Positions 11,291 to 22,394 of a stretch of 64,000 nt of DNA are shown here, in pieces. The DNA comes from Cryptomeria japonica. Lineage: Eukaryota > Streptophyta > Pinopsida > Cupressales > Cupressaceae. The stretch spans positions 312,245,235 to 312,309,234 of the forward strand of contig NC_081405.1 of the NCBI RefSeq assembly GCF_030272615.1, written 5' to 3'. The position numbers and the translations under genes are program-made. The notes under the pieces were generated by a model. The model saw only the letters and a list, made by a program, of their open reading frames with translations. It was not told the DNA's origin and ran no database searches. The stretch's first letter is position 1, and every line of letters begins with the position of its first letter.

Positions 11291-13040
11291 CTTCAAAAGG
11301 ATAGAGAAAGAGGCCATAGGTCTCTAATCAAACAACATATCCCTAGTTTGAGAATACCCACTTAAATATTTAATATGCATAATTTTGGTCCAGACATTTT
11401 CTTCTTTCTAACTCCTCCAAAGTTGTTTCATCAAAAGAGCAGTATTGAACTCTTTCATCTTACGGATGACCATACCTGCTATGATTTTAGGAAATAACAC
11501 TTGATCCCATGAGACTAGATGTAGCCTCTTCTTAGCTTCCATCCCGACCATAAGAAATTCCTTAATATTTGTTCAATTCCAACCAAGAACCTTTTTGGGA
11601 TTCTGAAGAGGCTTAGAGCATAAACATGAATATTTTGTAGGGAAGCCTTAACCAGTTGAACCTTCTCCGCCTGGGATAACAGGGCCCCCTTTCAACCAGC
11701 TAGCTTGTTTGGAGTACGTTAATAAGTTTACTCCAAAAATCATTGGGAGCCTCATTATCACAAAGCGGCAGGCCAAGATGGATTGATGGTAAAGAATCAA
11801 TTTTATGACCAAGGATTTGGGCAATTCATTGTTGTGTCCTCACATGGTTGTTTAGAAGGAAAATAAAGCACTTATGAAGACTAATCATCTGACCTAAAGC
11901 ATTATCATAGAACTAATACATTTTCTTGAAAGTTTTAGCTTCTAAGATGGAACTCTCCCCCATCATGATAGTGTCATCAATGAATTATTGATGAGAACAA
12001 ATCTGAGTAGAGGAAGAGGGAGCCATAACTTTCAGTCTGCCCCATCTAAGTTGTTTCTAAATGTATCTACCCAGCACCTCAGCCATTATAATGAACAAAA
12101 AAGGTGAAAGGGGATCACCTTGCCTCAAGCCTCAAGAAGAGGAAAAGAAGCTAGTAGGAGAGCTAATAATAATCACATAGAACTTGGTAGAATAAATCAA
12201 CTGGGAGACCATCTCAATAAAGGGCTCATCAAAACCAAAAGAAAACAAGACTTTCAGTAATAAGCTCCAACTTACTTTATCATAATCCTTAAGGAGACCT
12301 AGTTTAAGGAAGGAATCAGCCTTCTTGTTCACTAAGAGAGTTTGAATATTTTCATGCATAGTCATAATCAAATCTAGGATTTTCCTACTAGACACAAAAT
12401 AATTCTACTAACTAGAGATAAGGGAAGGAAAAAAAGTTTGAGTCACAACACAATAATTTTAGTGATGATCTTGTAAACAAAATTAGAAAGACTAATAGGT
12501 AAAAAATCTATGACGGAATCAACCCCAAGATTCTTCGGAATTAGAACAGTAATTGTTGCATTCAACTCATTCAACAGAGATTTGGAACCAAAAAACTCTT
12601 TAGCAACAACCACCACATCCTTCTCCACAATATCCCAATAATTTTGAAAAAAGAACATAGGGACGCCATCTAGACTAGGAGTCTTGTTACCTTTGAAAGA
12701 GGAAATAGTCTCATGAACCTGTCTAGCTAAGGGAATCCAACAAAGGGATTTGTTCACATCCAGGGAAACCAAAGAAGCAATTTTAGAAAGAAGCTCCTGC
12801 TAATCATCCGCTTCAAGAATGTGATCTTGATAAAGAAGATTAGAAAAAAAAGACATGGACCCCTACATAATCTCCTTATCCTTACGAAGATTCCCCTTGT
12901 TAAAATTCATGGATTGAATTTGGTTAGAAGCTCTGTGCTTCAAAGTTGACATTAAAAAAAATTTAGTATTTCTCTCTTTTCTTTTTAGCCAAATACATAT
13001 GGATCTCTACCTCCAAAACTCCTCTTCTTTAGTAATGACA
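11291..13040 (-). pseudogene. reverse transcriptase of LINE L1b
   Basis: Minus-strand blocks follow non-LTR RT order: FKGNKTPSLDGVPMFFFQNYW (12640-12700), LNATITVLIPKN, DFLPISLSNFVYKI, LLKDYDKVSW and LRQGDPLSPFLFIIMAEVL. The catalytic box is FIDDTIMMG at about 11958-11991, then GHKIDSLPSIHLGLPL. The two catalytic aspartates of the usual F/YADD box survive, with Ile in place of Ala. Several stops and frameshifts break the frame (for example around 12130 and 12440). It continues the endonuclease frame of ORF2. Confidence 0.85.
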
Positions 13041-14043
13041 TCATATAGTTTTGATAAGATAACAATTTCTTGAACAACCACATTCAAGAGAGCACCTTGA
13101 GATTGGATTTTGCATTTGAATATCATCTAGCTCCACCTTCAAAGACTTTAATTCTGAATATATGGCCAAACGAGGTCTTGTTCGATCCCTGCCCATTAGA
13201 TTTAACCACCCCAAGCTCCTTGGCAATCCTAAAAATGGGAGTACCTTTAATGTCAGTAGCTCACCAATATTTGATCTTAAATTTGAGATCCAAATAAAGA
13301 GTCCACATCTTTTCAAACCTAAAAGGAAAGTTCTTCTTTTTGCATGCTTTATCCACCACAAGAGAGATGGGGAAGTGATCAAATCCAATCTTGCATAAGG
13401 ATGAAAGACTGCAAGAAAAATCATTGCCATATAGATGAAATAAGGGCTCTATCCAACCTAAATTGGATGAGATCATCTCTTGATCTCCTATTTGACCTGG
13501 TGAAAGTAGCTCCATGCAAATTCGGATCCAGCAAACCATGCAAGTTAATAAAATCCAGAAGGTCTTGACTACTATCTAAAGCAATGGGAACACCTCTGTT
13601 TTTATCAAAACTAAACAGGGTAGTGTTGAAGTCACCCATCATAATCCACCTATCAGTGGAAAAATTAGCTCTACAAGCAGAGATGTCCTCCCATAAAATG
13701 TTTCTAGCCACTTTGTGATTAGGGGCATACACATTCAAAATCACCCATGAAGAAGTGTAAAAATTTCATAGCAATATGATTAGCAGAGGAGAAAAGAAGC
13801 TTACCTTTCACCAAACGAGGGTTCCAGAGGGTAACCAAAGCTCCTGAAGCACCATCTAAATCAAATAAATTCATACTCGCATCCTTATACAGTATCATGT
13901 TTAAGATCAGCTACCTTACTTTTGATCATTTTCATTTCTTGAATAAGATAGATATCAAGTCCATGTTCCCTTATCAAGATTGATAAGAGGGCATGTTTGT
14001 GTGGATGATTCATCCCCCTAGTGTTCCAAGATATAATCTTCAT
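13041..14043 (-). pseudogene. apurinic-type endonuclease domain of LINE L1b (start of ORF2)
   Basis: ORF2 begins with MKIISWNTRGMNHPHKH at 14043, the classic start of a plant L1 endonuclease. DIYLIQEMKM, LNVYAPNH, WIMMGDFNTTL, RLDRALIS and GFDHFPISLVV follow, covering the catalytic Glu, Asn, Asp and final His of the exonuclease-endonuclease-phosphatase fold. The enzyme nicks target DNA to prime reverse transcription. A frameshift or stop region near 13745-13900 interrupts it. Its AUG overlaps the ORF1 stop in an ATGA arrangement (14040-14043). Confidence 0.88.
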
Positions 14044-15684
14044 TTTGATGGTGGACGAGATCCAGAGATACCCATCTTCAAATGGGTTCTTTGCAGACCA
14101 TCTGCAACATCTTCTTTACTAACCTTCTCCCGGGACTGGGTCAAGAAAGGCCTTCCTGCACATTTTGATGCCATTCCACAATCCGTCTTGAATCTATTTG
14201 TTGTGTTAATACTTGGTATTTGAGAATTAGTGTTTTTTCTATTCCTGTGCTTGACCAAAGTATAAGAAGCATCTGACTTACCATCATAAATCTCATCTCC
14301 ATTCACTCTATTATTCAAATTCCCACCCCGACCTTGCAGGTGGCAAGCATCATCATCATGAACAGTCACTGTAAAACTTTGTTCAGGCTGCACCTGAGGG
14401 CCCTATAAAAAGATAACCATAATCCCAATACCTGACCCATCATCAACCACTTGAGTGCTAGATTCCATCCTCTCCGAATCCCCATTCCCATTCAAGTTCC
14501 TGTTCTCTAGCTTATGGTTTTTCACCATCTCTAAAACCCCACATGGATCCTGTTCAACATTCCCTATCGTACGACTACCTACAACTATAGGGCTTTCCAA
14601 CATCTTTTGATCTCCCTGAGATCCCAAAGGGAACTCCCTGGGACCATCCATAGAAATACCCTTATCTGCAGACTCTCCCGAGGCCGTAGTAATGCCCAGC
14701 GACTTTTTCCTCCAAGTCTTCTCAGCTTGCTTTAGTTTTTGCAGACAATCCTTTGCCCAGTGACCAACCTTCTTGCAATGGAAGCAAGTAAAGGGGATGG
14801 ATTCAAACTCTAAGGCTTGAGGTCATACACCCTGCCTAGAGTCAAGCACAACCTCCCATGGAAGATTCGTAGATTGTTTAATGTTGACAAATATCCGTGC
14901 ATAAACAAGACGCTTTCGAGCAGTAGTCATAGTATCTATAGACAAAATCTTCCCGAAGTAGGCCGCAATCCCTCCGAAGACTTCCTCATCCCAGAACTCT
15001 AAGGGAAAACCGAGACAACCTGGGAGCCTAACCGAGACAGGAGCAAATCACATTCCCAATCCAGAGTAGAAAAACCAAGCTCCCATCACTTAAAAGAAAA
15101 GGAAGACTTACCCATCATCCAAGGGCCATCCGCCAACACCGCCACCAAGTCTTCTTCCCAAGTGAAAGTAAAGGCAAAAAAAACCCTTGGCCATAGCTGG
15201 GACATCAATTTGGCCCTTATTTTTCCATTTCCTGGCAACCCAAAGATCTAACAAAATTTATATTGGGCCTTGGCCGAACAAATTTCCCAATCAGAGAACA
15301 CTCCATTGAAGCAATGCCCTTATCAACGAGGTCACCTAGAATAGAAATAGAACAGCGACCTGAAGCAGGATCCACAGAATGAGCCGCATAAAAGATTGAC
15401 TTACCTTTGAGCCTTGAGTTAAAAAGCTCGGACCACCTTTGATTTTCCTGACGGGGCCCCCCACCAGTATCAAAAGGACCCACTTTCCTTTCAACCGTGG
15501 CCATCACCTTGGAAGAAATCCCCGAAATCCCCGAAGGCACAGACGACCGGGGAGGATCAGATTCCCCAGGACCATCCATGGAACCATCTTCCGACACTCC
15601 CGTAGCACCATCAGTTGACTTGCAGAGGGTTCTTGCCTTCGCGAAATTCAAACGCTCGCCTCCTCTCGCACTCTCCTCTCCCAT
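14040..15684 (-). pseudogene. ORF1 (nucleic-acid-binding Gag-like protein) of LINE L1b
   Basis: The reading starts at MGEESARGG (15684), with an open 155-codon N-terminal part (15217-15684). A broken DUF4283-like region follows (about 15000-15210, with an FFAFTFTWEEDLV-like stretch and a GPW). An intact CCHC zinc knuckle, CFHCKKVGHWAKDC, lies at 14745-14786, and a polar C-terminus (14040-14393) ends in SRPPSK. Such proteins package the LINE RNA. Stops and shifts lie between 14400 and 15217. The N-terminal part is clearly more GC-rich than the rest of the element. The stop overlaps the ORF2 start. Confidence 0.82.
14745..14786 (-). other. CCHC zinc knuckle of LINE L1b ORF1
   Basis: The translation CFHCKKVGHWAKDC has perfect C-x2-C-x4-H-x4-C spacing, an RNA-binding motif typical of plant LINE ORF1 proteins with DUF4283. 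Confidence 0.85.
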
Positions 15685-15706
15685 TCCATAAGCATTTATA
15701 TATATC

Positions 15707-15720
15707 GAGTTTATTTAGTT
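15707..15720. repeat. target-site duplication of LINE L1b, right copy
   Basis: Identical to 7810-7823. It lies 23 bp beyond the ORF1 start codon. Confidence 0.85.
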
Positions 15721-17896
15721 AATCCTTCTTGCGTGTATTAAAAATAAAATATATGTGTGTCTCTCTCTCTCTATATAAGTACCTTGATAATTAATTAATA
15801 TTAATGGTTTTAATAAATAAACTAATATTAGTGTTTTGTATTAATAAATTAAAAGAAAAGTTTTATTGTCTAATAAATTAAGTTGTTATTTAATTGATGA
15901 AATAAATTAAATTATGTAATAACTTTAATGAAATTTAAATTAATCTTATTAGAATTTTAGAAATGCTTATTTTGGAACTTTTGTAAAGTAATGATTTTTG
16001 GGGGAAAGTTACATCTCTCGTGAAGAGTTTTGGGAAGCAACACATTATTATTCTAGAAATTTTCAGAAGTGGGAAAGGATTCCATGCTTGCCTTTTGGTG
16101 ATATTTTGAGAAAATTGGAAAAGATTGAAAACAGTTGTAGAGGAGGAGATTTGATTAGAGAAATGGAAGGGTTGAGGTTAGCTTTGGACTTTCTAGATTT
16201 GTCGGCTTTGGATTTGTTTTGGAGAAGTTGTGTCTATTTGGAATTTGAGTTCTACCTTTGCATTTGTCTTCTTCCACGATTGCTATTAAAGGTAGGAATT
16301 AAACCCTAATTAGTTTGCGTATTTCCTTGGAAAGATTTGTAAAGGAAATTATATATATATTTTTTAAAGTATTGCTTGAATTACCTGGATTTCCTTTTGA
16401 TAATTTGAGATGGAGTATTTTGGGGTTTCTTGGCAGGACATTACATTTCATCCTTATTTTTCTCTTCAACTTTCATTTTTGTTTCTCCTTGTTTCTTAGT
16501 TATATCAAGATTTTCTTCTTTAGCCATCTCTTTCCTAGCATTTACTGATACTTCTATTAATCTTGAGATAGGAACCAATATGGTGAAAATTCCATTCATG
16601 ATTTAGAAAAACATTCAAATATCAAATCCTTTTAACTCTCGTGTTATTTAGTAGTATATTGCATAAGAATTCTATTCTCAAAGCTAGTAAATGTCTTATA
16701 TTCAAGAATTAAGGCACTTAAAGAAAAATAACACATCTCCTTGATATATTTTGAATAACAACATATTTGATGTTCACAATATTTAAATAAAATATGATAA
16801 AATCCATATATATTGTTAACAAAAACCCCTACGTCTTTGAAATCCTAAATAGAAGAATACAACAATCATTTGATTGTGTATTGCCAATTGCCCATTGATC
16901 AAAGAGATTAATCATTGAATTTGGCTAGATCATACAGTTTATTGGGCAATTAGTTGGAACAACCAATAGATTGGCAACACTACTAGGAAATCCATTAAAG
17001 CCATCAGATCAAATCATTGGATAAAAATAAAGAGACCTTTCTTTTTATTCTGTCGAGGTTGCAACCAACCCATATTTTAATCTCCTTATGCTCTATATCA
17101 TCCAAGTGAAAGATCAAAAAGTGTGATCCAAAACATTGATACAAAATATACACACAATCTAATCTAAAAGAAACTACAATAATATAACCAATACTCTATT
17201 AATAATATAATTCATTAAATTGAAAACTATGTTGTACAACTATATTAGAATGCACACGGCATTATGTGAATAAATTGAAAGACGGTAGTAACAATGGCAA
17301 TGCCGCTAGTGTGAAGAAAATTCCACCCTCATATTTTCACGACACCGAAACATAAAATGCAGTCTGGAACATCTCACAAAACTTCTTTATTTTTCATTTG
17401 TTTCCTAATTTCTTTTTATTATAAACTACAAATAGAATAAATACAATCACAAATTTAATAACATATTAAGTTATATTTTTCTATTGCACCCCAAACAATT
17501 CAGAAAAGTTCTCGTAAATGTAAAAAAAATATTCAATAAACTAATCATATATTTATATAAAAATTAATATCAAAATATATCAATGATAAAAAAACGTTTT
17601 TTCTCGGGATCAACATATTACTTCATTAAATATTACTAACATGCAGATTATAATAATAATCCAAATTAAAGTGAATAATAGTTTGCTCAATAACCAATCC
17701 GTATGGAAATATCGGTTCAATAAACAAGCTTTCCTGATCTAAGAGTCATAGGAGGTAAACATAATTAGATATAAGGATTTCAAAACCTGAACAAGGCAGT
17801 AAACAGAATCTACATAAATACTCAGTTCACCAGACTGGTTGTTATGATTGATTTGGGACGTTGAATGTAAACCATCTAAGGTTTTGGGAAAACTAA
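15721..17896. other. AT-rich sequence between LINE L1b and the ubiquitin-like gene
   Basis: No gene is supported. An open stretch at 15998-16309 (plus, about 103 codons, no ATG at its start) reads YYSRNFQKWERIPCLPFGD and ends near an AAG/GTAGG junction that could be a splice donor. It has no recognisable domain, so I do not call it. The part from 17400 to 17896 probably holds the 3' UTR of the minus-strand gene, but no decisive poly(A) signal was picked. Confidence 0.5.
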
Positions 17897-18718
17897 TTAT
17901 GATTGGTCTGGTTCAGCTACTCCTTCAAACAGAGAGTCATTCCAAGCATAATCCGAATCGGTTAAAGTGGGTTCACAAGATTTCAAGCATGGCTCCCAGG
18001 AAAAATAAATTGTAGACAAATAATCAATGTTATATTGTCCAAGGGAGAGGTTATCATCACTAAGGTCCTTCATCTGAGCTCTGTAAGTCCTTGTTTCTCT
18101 GTGAATCTTCTCCTTAACACTCCGAATGCTATCCGAGCTCTTTACCTGCAGAATACAAAGCTGCTGGTCGCTTAACTCCTTGGCAAAGATAATGCTAAGT
18201 GAAAGCTCAAGAACGGATCCGCCCTTAATGCCATAATCAACTAGTTTATCATTTGCATTGTCCAAGTCCTTCCTACAAAACATCAATCTTTGAAGAGCAG
18301 AGGGGATACGCTCCATATCTTGAATTTTCTTCATAACATCGTCCACCGTATGACAACTCCCTAATTCAAGTCTTATACTTTTTCCAGTGGCAAACTTTGC
18401 AAAAATCTCCCTGTAATATTGAATTTTGTCGTGCCGAATAGGATATTCCAACCTGAGTGTTAAGCTTTCGTCTGGCAGAAACCTAACAAAGAATTGTTTG
18501 TTCTTACACACTTGCAGGTAAATAGTGCTTTGAGGTAGAGTAGTGACTCCATCTATAAATTGATTCCTTTCACAAACTAGAAGAATTTGTTCTTCGGGAT
18601 GAACTTTTTCAGTTTTGTACACTTCACGTTTCACAGAGTTAGTTATCTCATCTATATCGAAAGTGTTAAAATCAAAGATCATGATCTGTCCTTCTGAACT
18701 CTTAACTAGAATATTCAT
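17897..18718 (-). CDS. divergent tandem ubiquitin-like-domain protein
   Basis: The frame is intact, 273 residues. Residues 1-70 form a ubiquitin-like domain beginning MNILVKSSEG (compare ubiquitin MQIFVKTLTG). Residues 75-100 look like the start of a truncated repeat (QFFVRFLPDESLTLRLE). Residues 104-174 are the best match (IFAKFATGKSIRLELG, KKIQDMERIP, LQRLMFCRKDLDN), with a Lys at 150 in the place of ubiquitin Lys48. Residues 177-240 are a fourth, eroded repeat. An acidic tail ends EPDQS. No Gly-Gly follows any repeat, so processing into free ubiquitin or conjugation is not expected; a binding or adaptor role is inference. The frame stays open 9 codons upstream to 18745. I prefer the AUG at 18718 because a splice acceptor (TTATGCAG/G) sits at 18735-18736, as in polyubiquitin genes with a leader intron just before the AUG. 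Confidence 0.85.
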   Translation of the reverse strand: MNILVKSSEGQIMIFDFNTFDIDEITNSVKREVYKTEKVHPEEQILLVCERNQFIDGVTTLPQSTIYLQVCKNKQFFVRFLPDESLTLRLEYPIRHDKIQYYREIFAKFATGKSIRLELGSCHTVDDVMKKIQDMERIPSALQRLMFCRKDLDNANDKLVDYGIKGGSVLELSLSIIFAKELSDQQLCILQVKSSDSIRSVKEKIHRETRTYRAQMKDLSDDNLSLGQYNIDYLSTIYFSWEPCLKSCEPTLTDSDYAWNDSLFEGVAEPDQS

Positions 18719-18949
18719 TTTTCCGGATTGTAACCTGCATAACAATTTTATGGATAAAAATTAGTGTAGTGCTAAAAAAAAATCATATAAAAATGAAAAT
18801 GTAACAGTAACAATTTACTGAAAATTTTCTTAAAAATTACATCTTCGTTCAATCATCCAAACTTTAAAAGGATTTAATACTTAGTCATCTTCAAATATTC
18901 AAGAAGTATAGCAGTAAAAGTTTAAAAGACTTCTACAAATTGAATCAAA

Positions 18950-19062
18950 ACGGGATAATGTACGTACAATATTATTAAATGCCTAAGTTTAGCTTAAGTG
19001 TAGAGGATAATAGACTAATAATTAAATCAATAATTATTAGGTAATGCATGATAACTCTAACA
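18950..19062 (-). repeat. truncated 3' LTR of the copia element
   Basis: It matches the 24480-24589 part of the 5' LTR nearly base for base ('acaatattattaaatgccta', 'taagtgtagaggataatag'). In minus sense it starts TGTTAGAG at 19062, after the polypurine tract. Similarity ends at about 18950. Confidence 0.85.
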
Positions 19063-19071
19063 CCCTCCCTT
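19063..19071 (-). other. polypurine tract of the copia element
   Basis: Minus-strand AAGGGAGGG directly precedes the LTR start at 19062. Confidence 0.8.
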
Positions 19072-19349
19072 AAGATGAACTTAGAGAGTAGCTACAAACT
19101 AAATGTATGAAGCAAATGCAACTATATGAAGAAGGCAAATTTGGGTCCCGACAACAAAGCCTGATGAGGTACCCAATCACAACCAAATCTCTATAAATCG
19201 GAGAAATAGAGAAAACAACGTGGGAAAAAACTCTACTCCAAAAAGAGATGGAAAAGCATGCTAAAAAAAACATGAAGGAAGGAAGGCCTCAATGAGACCC
19301 CCAAAGACAACTTTCTTCACCCCAAGCATAGAGCGCAACTAAATGTAGT

Positions 19350-20690
19350 GCGGAGATGCAAAAGGTTAAGTGAAGATGTTAGCAAACCGCTCCTCTGTAA
19401 GAATGTACTCCAAGATGAGAAATCCATCCTGAATCAATTGTCTGATGAAGTGCATGTGAAGCTCAATGTGTTTAGTCCTCTGGTGCTCCATTGGGTTGTG
19501 GGAAATGTAAACAGAACTCTGATTGTCACACCAAAGAATAGTGGGACTATCAAGAGAAAACCCAAACTCAATCATCAACTGTCGAAGCCATAAAACGACC
19601 TGACTATCTAACACCGTTGCTCTTTAGTCAGCCTTTGTAGATTATAATGCAATAGCAGTCTGCTTCTTGCAAGACCATATAACAGGGCCAGAACCAAGGC
19701 AAAAACAAAGCCAAAAGTAGACTTCCAATCATGAGCATCACCAGTCCCATTTGAGTCAGTGAAGCCAACAATGTGAGGGGATCCTAAAGTATAGTGAATG
19801 TCAAGCTATGTAGTGCCCTGAATGTACCTCAAAATACATTTGGCAACTTGCCAGTGGCTCTCATGGGGATCATGGGAAACCTAGAGATAAGACCAACCAC
19901 AAAGGAAAGATCTAGGCATGTATGTGTCAGGTACAACAAATCACCAACCAACTACCTATATAAGGTAGGATCCACAGAAGGTGTAGAACAAGTGGTAGAC
20001 AAAACAACACCTGACTGAAATGGTGTGGATGCAGGCTTGCAAGCAAGCATGTCAAATATGTGAAGCATATCAAGAGCATACTTCTGATGAAGTATGGAAA
20101 TCCCATCGAAAGACTGAATAACCTATATGCCCAAAAAATAGTGCAGAAGTCCAAGATCTATCATCTCAAACATCTAGCATGAGAATAACTATATCATCCC
20201 CCTAACATTGAATATAAATTATGGGGTCAAAATGATAACGTGTGAAGACTATGGAGAGCAAGAAAGAGTCCATCTCCTCATACTAGGACCGAGGGGCCTG
20301 CTTGAGACCGTATAATGAACATCAAAGTCTGAAAACCAAAGAGGAATCCTACACAATTCCTCGAGTTTGCTCCATATAGATCTCCTCATGAAGGTCTCCA
20401 TGCAAGAAGGCACTCTTCACATCCATGTGAAAAGTTGTCCATCCTTGTGAAGCTGCAAGTGAAAGTACAAAGCGAATAGAATTAATCTTCATTACGAGAG
20501 TAAAGGTCTTTGAGTAATCAATACCGTCCACCTTATAAAACCCCTTCTCAATATGATGAGCCTTGTACTTATTAATTGAACCATCTACAACATACTTGGT
20601 ATGGTACACCCACTTGTACGGAACCAAATTATTCCTTTTGGTTGAGTACAAAGATCCCAAGTATGATTCTTCATCAAAGAAGAACACTTC
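19350..20690 (-). pseudogene. copia reverse transcriptase and RNase H
   Basis: In 20349-20687 the translation shows LVPYKWVYHTKY, DGSINKYKAHHIEKGFYKV, GIDYSKTFTLV and FHMDVKSAFLHGDLHEEIYM, the start of an RVT_2 reverse transcriptase with its first catalytic Asp. At 19366-19614 WCDNQSSVYISHNPMEHQRT and KHIELHMHFIR are the end of the copia RNase H domain. Between them only fragments remain (19927-20154), including HMLDMLACKP-like text in shifted frames. Many stops are present. Confidence 0.85.
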
Positions 20691-20699
20691 TCATCCATA

Positions 20700-22140
20700 G
20701 GGCTATCCCACTCTGGGTGTCCTGTCCCCTCTCAAAATTTCTAAGGATCATCTAAAATGGCATGATTGAGAAGACTAGAACAAGATATCTATGCACGCAT
20801 ATGATGAAAATCTGAAAGATCACCTACCATAAAACCAGAGCCATCAACTATAAACAGGGCCCACTTGGGCAAATACTGAGTGGTGGGTGGTGGTGGTGGT
20901 GGAGATGGTAGACCATCATCTGCATCAACCTCAAAGAATAAGGAATCCTCAAAAAATGAAGAGGGAGGAGAATGCAGTGAGGGAAAATATGGTGATGGAG
21001 AATCCATCCGAGGAAGGCGCTCATCAAACTAGACATCCCAACTAAACATGACCTCTTGGGAATCAAGATCAAACAACCTATACGCCTTAACATCCTCACC
21101 GTAGCCAACAAATATGAGTGGCCATCTCTTCCTCTCCATGGATTTCTTTTGAGCATCTGGAATAAATGCCCAAGCCTCACTACCAAAAACTAGGAATGAT
21201 GAAACATCAGGCTTGACATGAGACTAAGCCTCCTCAACAGTCATTTTGTGCAATGCCTTATGAGGCATCCGATTCTTAATATAAGTGACAAAATTAACCG
21301 CCTCAGCCCAAAAAGTAGCCTGCATAGAACATGACTAAATCATTCAATTGGCCATCTCCCATATTGCTCTACTCTTTCTCTCAGCAACACCATTCTGCTG
21401 AGGAATGCGAGGAATTGATAACTGATGCTACAAACTATGCTCTATGCAGAAATCTGTAAAAGCTTGATTCACATATTCTCTCCCATTATCTATGTGTATC
21501 CTTCATATAGAAAGGCCAAACTACTTCTCTACAAAAGTCTTAAAGACTCAAAATGAATCAAAGACATCAGACTTGTACTTAAGAAAGTACACCCATGTAC
21601 GTCTGGAAAAGTCATCAATGAATGTGAGCATATACATGGACCTTGAAAAAGATGGAGTCAGAAAGGACATAAAATCACTGTGTACCAAATCCAAGGCTAC
21701 CTTGGCACGTGTTTCTCTACCTGTAAGAAAAGTATCCTTGTGATGCTTTCCAAGTGCACAACCTCGACATACACCATCAGTACAAGATATCTGAGGGAGC
21801 CCAATCACAAGTTCTTATGTGCTCATGTGATGTAAGTATCTGTAATTGACATGGCCAAAGGACTCTTGCCAAGTCTCCTCACTGAATCTACATGGGCTAC
21901 AAGAGAAACACCTAAACTATCTGGACTCTCAAAGCCAATAAACCTATATAACCGAGAATCAAGATCAACGCTACCAGTAGCCACAACCAAATTAGGATCA
22001 TGGAGCTCTCTAATAACCACATCATGTGGTGAGAACTCAATTGTTCTACCAGAGCCATAATGACAAATCTGATAAACAAAGAGGAGGTTTGTGAAAATGT
22101 CAGGAACCAGAAGAACATCCTGAATACAACCACTTGTCAA
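20700..22140 (-). pseudogene. copia integrase region
   Basis: The 21548-21808 frame has the pre-integrase zinc ligands (CRGCALGKHHKDTF), then LDLVHSDF (first catalytic Asp) and YMLTFIDDFSRRTWVYFL. Further left, NGREYVNQAF, then PQQNGVAERKSR (about 21380-21500), supply the D and E of the DDE core. The C-terminal region (20848-21186) contains FVGYGEDVKAYRLFD in a shifted frame. The upstream piece 21823-22140 is the usual spacer between protease and integrase. Confidence 0.85.
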
Positions 22141-22179
22141 TGGAACAGTACCTGAACCTGGAACTAAAAGTTATGCTGA

Positions 22180-22300
22180 GTCACCAACTACAATCTATAA
22201 AGTATCACTATGAGCAAGTGAGGTAAAAATCTGTTGAGAGTGTGTCATGTGGTGAGAAGCCCCTGAATCAATAATCCAAGTGGATGCAGAAGTAATAGCT
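22180..22300 (-). pseudogene. copia aspartic protease fragment
   Basis: The minus translation IDSGASHHMTHSQQIF at about 22230-22275 contains the DSGA active-site motif of retroviral-type aspartic proteases. A short IDxxASxH(M) context is typical of copia. Flanking frames are broken. Confidence 0.8.
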
Positions 22301-22394
22301 CATGCAGAAAGAGAATGTCCTTTCCTTGTAGAAGAGGAAGAAGGAGGTTGAGGAGAAAAAATATGATGCTGCTACATGGCTTCCTCTAAAGCCT

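Larger units (their letters stand above)
7824..15706 (-). mobile_element. LINE copy L1b, near full length, minus strand, with target-site duplication
   Basis: This 7.9-kb element is enclosed by a perfect 14-bp duplication. On the minus strand it reads ORF1 (start 15684), endonuclease (start 14043), reverse transcriptase, zf-RVT, RNase H, the 3' ORF and a short A-rich end. Only about 20 bp lie between the ORF1 start and the duplication, so the 5' UTR may be slightly truncated. Stops and frameshifts occur in every domain, so the copy is dead. Its value is that one duplication encloses both ORF1 and the extra 3' ORF, which shows they were inserted as one unit. Confidence 0.92.

Noticed and set aside
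15998-16309. 103-codon plus-strand frame as an exon
   Set aside because: No ATG start, no domain, and the possible donor after it is weak. It was kept only as a remark in the intergenic entry.
20789-21186. Pro/His-rich minus-strand frames as a separate gene
   Set aside because: They are the end of the copia integrase and the linker to RT, read in shifted frames.
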